64,000 nucleotides of DNA from Eremophila alpestris peregrina. Its lineage: Eukaryota; Chordata; Aves; Passeriformes; Alaudidae. Positions 28,201-40,200 of the stretch are shown here, piece by piece. Numbering within the stretch: position 1 is the stretch's first letter; each line of letters starts with the position of its first letter. Location: contig WMCF01000015.1 in the NCBI GenBank assembly GCA_009792885.1, forward strand, positions 3,611,076-3,675,075. Direction: 5' to 3'. A program made the position numbers and the translations under genes. The notes below the pieces were generated by a model. That model was not told where the DNA came from, ran no database searches, and worked only from the letters and a program-made list of their open reading frames with translations.

Positions 28201-31200
28201 TGGGGAAAACCCAGAAATGTTTGCCTTGATGGCATTTTCCAGCTTTCATCTCCTGGATGATGCTTCCTCTTTCATCTCTTTCTTGAAGTTCTGTCACGTG
28301 CTTCCATTCCAGGAACAGTGGAAATAGACGTTTTGTTTGTAAATGAAACTATGGCTGTTGTGAGCTTAATATATGGAAGAAGAAGGTGGGAATAATGTGA
28401 TTTTAGTATTATTTCAGGCCACTAAGATGTGACTAGATAGGAACTTGCTGGAAATATATGAGAAGAAAACAACAATATTTTTCCGAGTTGCTTTCCTTTC
28501 CTGACCTCTTTGCTCTCCTAAGACTGATGAGAAAATGAACAGAGAGGAGAAGGACTAGAGATGTATTCTCAATTGAGAATTAATTTGCTCAAATAGTCCT
28601 GAACACGGGAATTTGCTACAGTTTCTGCTATCTCTTCTGCACTAATCTGGTTCCATGGCAAACCTAAAAAATTCATCAGTTGCTTGCAGTTTGTTTTGGT
28701 AGAAAGATGTGGATAGTAACACCAGTAAGTGACTTCAAAGGACCTATACCTGTTCAAGAAATGACTGGATGTGGCACTTGGTGTCCTGGGTCTAGTTGGC
28801 AAGGTGGTCATCTGTCAAATGACTAGAGTTGGTGATCTCCAACAGCATCCATAGTTATTACTGTAACCCACTACAAGCCTGAACTACAATTTAGGCTGAA
28901 AAAAATACAGTGTTTAAGTAGAATGCAAATATAAAGCACCACAGGTGTATCTTCGCCTTTCCCAGCCTTCTTTGAGATAAAATATCATGACCTATAGACA
29001 CTGTATTGTTGATGTATTTGTACATGTGAAGAAAATTCAAGGATAGGTCATGGGGAGTTAACAATCGGTTCCTGGTTCTTACCACCTTCTAAGAACAATT
29101 CATGCATATGCACACATGCTTGCCATGTCATGAGCTTTCTTTAGGCAGCATATATTGCCCTTTCACATATCTGCAGTAGAATTACCTACTGCATGTTTAC
29201 ACTTTTCCCCATATGTGGCATCCATGCTGAATTAGCCTGCTGTCTCTACTGCACAAGAAAAGCTGGGAAAGGATTCTATGCCCTCAACTAAGATGTACAT
29301 GAAAAGGCCACACCTCAGCATAGATCGTATTTACTACTGCTAGAAACAGGTCAAAAGGCAGGAAAAAGTGTCCCTTCTTTGTCAAACATTTCACAAAATT
29401 ACAGTGAGGACAATAGTTCACCTCTCACCCAGCTGCTTCAGTTCTGATTTTTTGCCAGGAAGTTCTTCCCCTGATGCTATTTCTTCTCTGAAGTCAGCTT
29501 GGGGTCAGTGGCCCAGCTTCTTTTGGCAGGACACCAGAATATGCAGCACCTGCTTTCTGTCTTCTGATCCCCACACCGCTGGTGGCCGTCTCTGTTCCAC
29601 TGCTTCTTTTTTTTCCCTCCCTGACCTAGTACTATCACTGGCCAAAGATTAATTCCATGTAGCACGCAAACAGACCTTGTCCTCGGAGCAAAGCTGCCCC
29701 AGAAGAGGTGCACTCCTGGTGGGCTGCCAGAAGTCTTCTGTAGCAATCCTCTGTCAGGACCATCTTCTATTTGCCAAAATGCCTCATCCAATAAGGTTCT
29801 CCTTGCAAGGAGAGCTTAAGTTGGCTCTACAGTGAAGTCTCTTAAAATACATTTATTTTTTCACAGTTATTCTCTGCAAGTGTTTGTCAATGTTTTATTT
29901 GAACAAAAGGACTCCCAAACCTCACCAAAAGCACAGAAGTGTGATACAATGAATCAGAATAATCAGTGTTTCAGAGAAATCTGTATCACTGTTCGAGCCA
30001 CATTAGCAGTTTCTCACACATATTTAAATCCTTCACACAAATCCTGTAAATGCAGTTCTACCTTATCTGTATTGTATGCACAAACAGGCTAGGGTAAAAC
30101 CATAAGGAAAAGGCCAATGTTTCTTTATTTTAAATATTATGTTCTATATTATGTAGACATTCAGAGTGTGTTCTGAAATCCTTATTAAACTTGTAGACTC
30201 TATTACAGCTTTTCTTGTAGATTCTATTACAACTTCACTTTATAGGATTAATTTCTCTTCCTGATTTCTGAAGACTTGAGATGAGTATCTGCGTTACATT
30301 TGTCACAGTTGCAACATTTATAACATCCCAAATACACCAGGGTCTTTTTAATGGTCTGTGGAATCACAAGCTGATACAACTCAGAAATTAGTGTGTAAAA
30401 ACACAAATACAGATTAAAGCAAGTCCTTCAGTTAAGTGAGTGATACCATTCTCAATAGCGTCAATACCTACATTTTATTCAAAATTATTACTTCATCTCA
30501 TCCTGGCTTCACATGCATATGTCTCCTGTCACAGTTAGTTAGAGCCAATGAAAGATTGTTCCATTGCCTTCCATGAGTTCTCCCACTGATCACTGTCCTC
30601 AATATAATCCAGAGGTAGCAAAATAAGATTATTTGACTCCTTTTCTATAATGAAGTCTGCAACCATTTCCTAGAGAGACTTTTTCCTTTCTTACCGAGCA
30701 AGAGAGGTAATGAGCAGAAACCACTTCATAAGTCAATGCTGAATCCATATCTAAACACAAGGTACCGATGCTCTTCTATGTCTGCCTGGAGTTTGCTTAA
30801 AAACCCAAATAACAAACAGAAACCATAACTGCAGGTTTTATAATGAGGCAACTGCAAATGACGTCCATAATATTTCTGAAGTGTAGGCGAGAAAGTTACT
30901 CTTAACCAGTAATTTCTAGACACAAAAGCGCAAAGTTTTTCAAGTGAATGGTATCTGTGGCCTGCTTATGAAGGTATATGCCAAGCTAAAGCAACTTAAA
31001 AAGCAACATGAAAAGGTAATAGAAAATATACATTAAGATTAACCAGATGGAATGCATTGCTACTCCATGAACCATGTCTTTTTCATCCACCCCTTCTTAC
31101 TGTATTATTATAAACTCCTTCTTTACCTGGAATAATTTGTCCAAAATACAAAGTTTCCAATTTTCACATATTATAAAAATGGACACTTTAAAATGCACAT

Positions 31201-34200
31201 AAAATAAGTAGCACCAGGAAGAGACCAGACACCTGATGCACAAGTCAGTGCCTATGTGAAGGTACCTCATGGCACCCCACAGATGCTGGGCTGGTTATGG
31301 AATCTAAATAGCATTGATACAGGGTGATGGTGAAGCCAGGGTGCATCAAAGTACCTCATCTCACATAGCTCTATCCAGGCAGCTGAATTAGGCCCTTCAT
31401 ACACAGGTGGGCACTCACATCTCAGCATTTAAATGTAGGTGCTTCTCATCAGGCAACCAATATTATACTCCTAAAAGAATTATTTAAGTTTTCCAGGTTT
31501 ATCACACCTTCACCATATTTTTCAAATGCAGGTAATTAAGTGCCTCAACTGAAGGACCATGCCAAACAAACACCACCAAAAACAAGTAGGGCAGCATCCC
31601 TCAAACTATTTGCCTAAAGGCAAAAAATTGTAATTAAGCTAAAGGTGTTGACTAAATTAGAGGAAATGTTATGTCAAAGCTGATACTGGGCTTTTTACCC
31701 CAGACTGAGTGTCAAAATTCAACAATTACTTGCTGCTTATTCTTCTTTTATGAAAAGCTCTGTGAATGCCCAGATGAAGCAGAGACCAGACCCTTGACTG
31801 CACATACAGGAATGTAAGTGATCTCTTTGGGCGAAGACAAAGGAATAAAGATTTTGGAAGGCTGTTGGAATAGCCAAGAGTAGCACAGCATGTGGTATGT
31901 GTGACCTAATTATTAATTATGGATCATGCTTTCCACATACACTGAAGGCAGAAACTAAAGGTTCAGTTCTTCCATCTTCCATACCCTTCCTTCTCAATTG
32001 CCCTGATAAACTAACAGTATGGAACACACCATTCACCACAGAGAGCTTCTGACAAATTCTTATTTTGCAGTCTAACTCCATTTCAATGTGTAGGAATTCT
32101 TGAGAGACAATGATGCCAAGATGCTAAGTGCTGATGAGAAGATGTAGTAATATTATGCAGACATACTCAGTACAGTGAACACCTGACTCCTTATCTCCTT
32201 GTCTGCCAGAAGAACACAGTTGAAGTAAAATGTTTCTCACCATCAGTATTTGCCACTTACAAGGATCAGAGCTGCATGCATTAGAGGCTGAAGGTGTAGA
32301 AGCTGAGGAGATAATTCCCTTCTAAAGACAGTGGTACTGACTATTATAGCACTTTTTGTCATTCCTGCACACAGGTAACTGAAGTTGCATATCCAACTTC
32401 TAGGTTATGCCAAATACATTATCCAACACCTCAAAGTTCTTGAGAAAAAAGTCGACCAGGTGATAAAGCTGGTGGTCTTTTACATTTATACAAATCATAG
32501 TCAACAAACTAGGACACTAATGTTTTTAGTGCCTTAAAGGTTTCCATGCCTTTCCATGCAGGAAATCCAATGCTTAAGTTCCACTGACATGGAACATGAA
32601 AAAAAATCATTCAAAACACATTTGGGAGCCACATAAAAACACGGCAGCAACACATCATTCTCTTATTCCTGAACAAATAACTCCCAACATTTCTGCAAGC
32701 CCAGCAATGCTGTCCCACTCCTGTACCTCCCCGACAAGAGAAGTAACATTAAAATTAATATGGCACAAATGCTGTACCAACATACACCCACGCTGTTCTA
32801 CCCTCTGTTAACATCACCTCTCCTTCTGTATTGCCACTTGTCAATTATACTTCCATGCCATGGCATACTTTGAATAGAAGTGGTTTGGGCACCAACCTGT
32901 CATGTCTTGTTTGTCAGAAAAGCAACATGCATACCTTTAGCACCATAAATAGCAACTATATGTTGTTTTGAACAACACATTTATTTTCTTGCCCAAGGGT
33001 GAGCTGTAACCTGTAACATTACAAACAAGACCCTGGCTGGAAATGAACTGTTTAGAATTAAATTGAGGGAAAGACTGAAGGTATAGGAAAGTAAAATGCA
33101 GCAGAAAGAAGAAAATTTGGATTATAATAAGGAATGAAAAGAAGTTAACAGCAACAGTGGAGGGAAACTTAAATCGTGAGTAAGCACTGAGAGATACATC
33201 TTCCAGATTCTGAAATACATCTCAAATGCAGTGCAAAAACACAGCAGTATCTCAGGATAGTTTGAGAGTGACATTATTTCCAACTACTTCAACTATCAGC
33301 CCTATCAGATCTGGAATAGAAGCAAGGTGCCATAAGCACTTGGCACAGCTGCATTAACAGCAAACTCAAGAAAGAAATTTAAAATCTCAAAACCTAGATA
33401 TGTATTTTACTGCATCCATAATGTACATGTGGTACATCAAGCCTTAAAGCCCCAGAGGTTCTTCTAACCAACTATTAGCCTGCTAAAACATGCTCTTCTT
33501 TACTTTTTGTTTCTTCCTTCACTTGTGGTCATCATTGCAGCATTTTAAAACAGACTAAAGGAACAACTTTCACAACCAGGTCACAGATTACATTTTGTAG
33601 AAAACTGCTTGACAATAACATCCCTTGATCATTTAAGCAGGCTTAAATTATTTGTCACAATTTATGTACAATTCATCTTTAAAATGGCACTGGCACTTGG
33701 CAGAGAAAAGACCACTTCTCAGGAAAGCATGCAACCCACCTCCATTAATCCTATTTGGTTGCTGCTCTGGAGTTTGGGCTTGAGGAGAGAAGAAGGGCTG
33801 CTGATAAGTATTTGTAGGGAATTGTGGGGAAGTAGGGCTCCTCCTGCAGTCCCGGATACTGGAGAAAGTCTGTGAGTGAGGAATCCCTCTCTGGAAGGGG
33901 GAGCAGCGAGTCAGGCGTGGCTGCGGAGGCGGAAGGTGGTCAAACTCCTCCTCATCCTCAAGACTATAGCGATCATATTCCTGGTCACTGCATGTCCCTT
34001 TTTTTCCCGCATTCAGAGAAACACTGGAAGTGTGCCTTGACACAGATGCTGAAGTTGAAGCATAATCTTGCCTAAGGCCTGTGAATTCCAAGAGGAGGAT
34101 GATTCAGCTTCTGCTAAGTGATTAACTCCTAATATGCACTTCAATCTTGAGAACTATGCAGGTAAGTAGACAGAATTTTACAGCAAGAATTTAATTCAAA

Positions 34201-37200
34201 ATGTAATCAGGCAGAGATCTGATGTAGGATTCATTTGATATACCTTTCAGGCATCTAAGCCTGAATTCTTTCCCTCAAAATCTTCTTCAATAAAATATTA
34301 AAAAAGAATACAGGAGTCTCCAAAAGATGTCTTAGATGCCTTTCTTAAGAGGAACCACTCTCAGGAGGCATCTATGTCTCTGCCAATAAAGACTACATGA
34401 GTACTAAGTTTTTAACTTCTCAATACTCTTAATTAGAGAAATTACACTCACATTTGTTTTCCAAGCTATTGCTATTGAACTTTTGTATTCATGCAACAAA
34501 AATATTTACAATGACATTTCTTAAACTTTTACAACCATCTAAAACTTCTGTCTCTCCAACCTCCCCGAATTAAGGGGTTAGTTCCTAATAGCATCCAGTC
34601 TCATGGACAAGGCTTAGTGGTAACACAGCTGTATTTTACACAGGTACAAAATCCTACCGCCCTCTTCTCAAAATGCCACATTTTGAAAACCATCTTACTA
34701 TAAGCACCACACTTTAAGACCCTGTTTGTTTCAGGTCAAGTGAGGAGGAAACATTCACATCCCTTGCACATCCCTCCTTTCTCCAGATGCACAGCAACCA
34801 AGAAAAAACATTCCAGGAGCCAAGTAACTCTGACACTAGCTGCAGATAACTACCTTCTTAGACTTACAAGAGCCCTAATTTTTAACAGATGTCTTTGCTT
34901 CATATTGGAAACTTCTCAATATGCTTCCTCTCCCCCTCCTTGAGTGGGAGTTTCTATTTGTGGCTGTGAAGAGAGCGTGCCTGTGTGCACGTATGGAACT
35001 GCCACTTTCCATGGGATTAAGTGGTCAACAACTGTCATGCGCTCAAACATTCTCCACCAGCTGCTACTGCAAGGATGAGATACAATCAATTGCACCTGAT
35101 GCAGATTTGAAGAAAAACCAGCATTTTTCTGCTAGTGCCCTGATTCCTTAAAGACCTAAGTACCTGAAGTATTTTTTAAACCTCACTCTGAAGGAGATGA
35201 GCACAGCTGTCATTAAAGTAATGCAATCCTTTGTAACTTTGACAGTCATAACTTCTTTTCATTTTAAAATCAGAACTCTTGTAAATGTCTCTGCTGAACA
35301 CGATGCTAAGTGCCACCAGATACTCCTGTTCAGATACAAGTTCTCCTGCTGACAGGTGATCATTCTGCCTGCTCAGTCTAGTGGCTTCATCCAGATCACA
35401 GCTCTAATTTTTTCTTCCCATTTTATTATTTTGTTTTATATAATCACTTATTACTTGGCATTTTCATTCAGACCCCATCTGTGAATTTCTCTAGCTTTTA
35501 ATCTCATCACTTCCTCCTTGATATCCCACTTGGCACTAACAGGATGTGGGAGAAATACTCCACTTACTGTTTTCTGTGATCTCTAAGTCAAATGCCCTTT
35601 ATTTATTAATGAAGACATTTTACAAAAATTACTATTAAGCCAAACTATAATCTATGTCGAAGAAGACTCTAGGCTCAGATTCTTGCATTTGTGCAATTAC
35701 TAGTTTTAAACCTAGATATTAAAGGCCCCAATTCAGTATTTAAGGGGGATTTCATTTCAAAACTCATCTGAAAAAATAAAGAAAATTGAAGTGGAGGCAA
35801 AGAAGGCCAAGAGATCTTATTTTTACCTTTCTCATGAAATGCATGCGTGAGAAAAATGCTTTAGCACCTTCCCTCTCCAGAAATAAAATAATTTCATTTA
35901 ATATTCAGAAAAATATGAACATCAAATTTTGAAAGATCCAGTAGCAGTTCAGATTAACCTGAACCCAACAACATGCACACCTTGTCCATACAGGTGAAGA
36001 GGACTTCCAGCTGCTTCTCAAGAGGCAACACCATTTAAAATGTATCTACTTGACTGAGACCAGACTGGAGCACTTTTAACTAGTATGGGAAATCTTCTTC
36101 AGGCTGTTATGAAAACCAAAAAAGTGCCACCTACTCTCCTCCTGAAGACGAGCCATGATCTGAACATCAGTGAGGTCCTGCAGCTTGTATCCCATGGAGA
36201 TGGAATCATCTTCCAGCTCTGAAGTGCTCAGTTCACTGTCTATTGATGACTGTGGACTCAAAGGGGAACTCCTAGAAATGTACCCTATATAAGAAAACAT
36301 ACACTTTAGGCTACAAATATGTCCGGCCACCTTCATTCAGAATCATCTGCTCTTAACATTTTCTGAATAGCACATAAAAACTTTCAGAAGTGTAGTTCAA
36401 TTCACTAACAATTAGCAAAGAGCTTTGATAGTCATGAGAAATAGTAAGTGTAGGAATGGATCAGCTTGTTCCCAAAATAGCATTGCATAGCCCAGACAAT
36501 GAATAATTTACCCAATAGTGTTCTGATACAGCTCAGATCAGTGTAGTCTAACCAACATCTGCATTTGCATCTCTCTTATGGGACTGTGGTTCTCCCTATC
36601 TTGTTTTGAAAAGCCAGTGGATATGTGTCACTGACTTCTGCTCAGACTGCTCTGATTCAAATGCTGCATCAGAGCCATTTAGCTGAATTTTACGATTCTT
36701 TTTATTAAACTGTCTATAATTATCATATAAACCAATCACAGTAACAATAAAGGTTAAACATTATGCAATAGAGAAAACATTGCTTCCTTCACAGAGCTAC
36801 CTTTTCAAAAGGCCCTGGATTCTACTTTTTCCTGGCATTTGACAGTAAAATATAAACTAATTTGCAATTAGTTGCATGAGCTAGTTGTTGTCCAACTTGA
36901 AAGAAAAATCCCATCAAATAAAACAGTAAATAATTTTCTAATATCCTATGGACAACCACAGACCCACAGCCTGCAGAAAAAGAACTGCTGTGACTACAGC
37001 TCACCAGCTGTGCTTGTACCACAGGTGTGCTTGCACCACAGGTGTGCTTGCATCCTCTAGCACTGCTGAAAACAGACACCTAAAATTCATCCCAAATTCA
37101 GCTAATTTCCAATAATATCTCCAAAAGAAAAGGACAGGCAGGGTATTACTTTGCTTTGGAGGGTTGTATGGAGTAAATGTGTTTGCTTTCTTAAATGTGC

Positions 37201-40200
37201 AAGTTACAGAAGTCCCTGAGGTTCTGCAGAAGTAGTAATAGCTGTGCTCTTTTGGAGCAGCAGAGGGAAGCTAGACAAGGTACCTGAGGGTATCTCAAAT
37301 AGCATCAGTTCATTTAGGCTTCATCCCACAGAATAGGAAAGACACTTCACTCACAGGCAAGCAGCTACAGCAGGCACTCTGTCTGGAGCAGTTTCTCACC
37401 CACAGCATTCATATCCCATAAAAAAGGGCTTTCTGCAGCAATTTCATGCATTGTAAGGAACAACGCACACAGATTGGTGTGACACTGATCATCAGCCCTT
37501 CCTCAGCCCATGCCTGCTCCTGCCAGCAATAAAATGCTAATGCCTCTCCCCCAGAAGATTATTTTCCCCACTGCCACTGCAGTTGAGGAGAAGTCACAAA
37601 TACAAACTGACTCCTGGTATCTGTGGTGAAGAAGGAAAATTCAAATCCTTGCAATTTACAGACCACAGAAAGTTTTCAGTTTTCCTAGAACTTGAGTGTT
37701 CCCTGAAAATCAGTGGAAAACATAAAATAAATCTTGAACATTAGCAACAACACCAGCTTGAAAACATGTATAATTACGCCAGCTCTTATTATAAATTCTC
37801 ACTGCAATTTCATTACGCAGCTGTACATATGTTTCTGTGGACACAAGGAAAGGGCACCGTGGGGCAGAAATTAACAACAAAGCTGGGTACTGTTTAAGCT
37901 GACACAGTCACAACTGTACTACTGGGTAAATCATTAGTGGTATTTACTAGCATCACTTTTCTGTAACATGCTGCATAACACTTGCAGTTAAGAGCCAAAT
38001 TTTAGGCCATTGAAAAACAGAACAACAATTTCCCTCTGAGATGTGAGTCCATATACAATCAGTCAAAAAGAGCACTGCTGTTAAATGCTAGGAGGATTAG
38101 ATTCAATCAAGCACTTTTGTAAGTACTGTACATCAATAAAAAGATAAGCATTACCTGTCCGTTCAGGTGTTAGTATTGCTTTACTGGAAGTTTTAGAGAA
38201 GCTGGGACTATTACAGCCATTGGTATATGGGGTGAGTCTTGCAACAGGACTATAGGGAAAAGCCAAGGAGACAGGTGTAGAGAAGAGGTTCCGCCATCGA
38301 CTAGCTGTTACGGATGTGAGGGAGGAGAGGGAAAAAACAAGATTTACAGTTATTAATAGAACAGTACTGTCAGAGAGAAAAACCATCTCATCTTAATCTG
38401 CTCATCATACATTTTTTACTTATGACAAGAGGAAAATAATGGTGGAAATTCAGCAGCAAATCCGACAATCAGTACAGTCTTCTGCATGTAAAAGTGAGCT
38501 CTAAAAGGTTTCTAGCAAATACATCTGTTGACTATATTTTACATATACACCTTTTGGGTAAATATTCACCACATCAATCACGGGGTGACCAACACACAAA
38601 TAGCAGAGGAAGTAAAAACTGCTACACTTAGCAGAGAAACGAAAATGAAATTTATAGTGTTCTTCAAGGAATTGTTCACGGCAATTAATCACCACACAAT
38701 TGAATTAGCAGCTAAATTATCACTTATGGGAGTTCAGAGACAGAGCAATTTAAGATGCTTAACCATCAAGTGCTAAAAACAACTGTAATCCCATATCAAG
38801 CTTTTAAACTACCATATTTTCCCTTCTCTTTTTGTATCATCAAATTCCTGATTACCTAACCACAATTTTTTTTTTTTCACTGTTTCTGGAATAAAAGAAC
38901 AAGGCATCCCTTTTTCTACACGTTGTTTACAGAAAACTTGCAAGGCTTCTGGTCTTCTAAGCAGTATCAGAAAGTGCTCAGAGAAGGCAAAGATAAAGTT
39001 AAAGGCTTCTTTCATCTACATTTATTTAATTTACATTTTCTTACTCACCCAGTAAAAGTATTAACAAAACTGTCCTCTGTTTTACCTATTTTTTCATATC
39101 TTGAAAAAATAAACAACATTCACATGCTCTTCCAAAAATAAGCAAATATTAGTAATAAAACTGTTTCAAGAGAAAGGAAAATTTTAAAAGATATGAATTT
39201 CAGAGGACTCATAAAGATACAAGGAAAGGTGAAAAAATATATTATGGGATTTACTCTTTTTTAATAGAATCCATTTTCTACTCATAGATGTTATGTACAG
39301 TGACACAAGAGGGGGAGCCAGGAACATACTTATACCTAGCTTTGAAATCAATGGCATAACCTCAGTGCTTAGCAGATGTTCTTTGTAGTGTCAGATGCGA
39401 CAAACTGGTTTTCAACACCAGAAGGACCCAAAAGTCCTCAAAAGCCATTGCATGGCTACTTAATACCACAATCTGCTGTGTTATTTGGACTTGTGCATCT
39501 GGTCATTTTACACACTAACAGCTATTCAAATAATACTCAAGTTTTCTGTTTTCAAACCTCCCTATCAAAATTATTTAGCAGGACATACGAACTCTATTCC
39601 TCCTTCTTGCTAACATCAACTCCAATTAGCCATGAAAAGATGTCTTGGTGGGCTGTCAATCACATCCTCACAACCTTTTGGAGTAATCAGTTTGTCACCA
39701 ATTCAAACGGTGCCATTTCTCCTCCTATTCCTTTTGCTTTGACCTACTTAAATGTATCCTAGGTTTTTAAATAGTAAAAGCTTTTTCAACTCTTCTCACA
39801 AGTGCTACTAAGCTTGGAGTAAAGGCAACTGCCTGGTTCCAGCAGAGGCACAAAGCAGTCTGCTGGGGACAGGGACTACCTGCAGGGCTCAGGCTCTGAG
39901 GAAGGTAGCTAAGTACACATTAGTAATATATAAAAATTCAAACTGTGTTCTTTGCTGTCCCTTCATCAAACAGTTACTGCAATTCTCTCATTTTTGGTGA
40001 TTCTAGTTCCTTCAAGCTCAAAGAAACCCAAAGTTCTGAGATCTTTAAAGTCAGCATCAGCACCACTTTCAGGAAATTGCTCCATGCCAAGCCACACAAC
40101 ACAGACTTCCCAGCTGGACCGTTTGTTCTCAACATTCACAAACATCATCAGTCCTAAAGTGAAGCATTCAAGTGTCTCAGGACAAAAAGGAGAGCAAACA

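Noticed and set aside
28569..28811. 80-codon minus-strand frame in intron 5 with a protein-like tail (LMNFLGLPWNQISAEEIAET)
   Set aside because: The composition looks plausible, but there is an in-frame stop just before the ATG, no usable continuation on either side, and no family I recognise. A homology search with the peptide would settle it; a hit to a known protein would make it a retrocopy.
33648..34091. Single 147-residue protein starting MEFTGLRQ
   Set aside because: Both ends are intron read-through; the true coding part is exon 5 (33740-34078) with clear splice sites.
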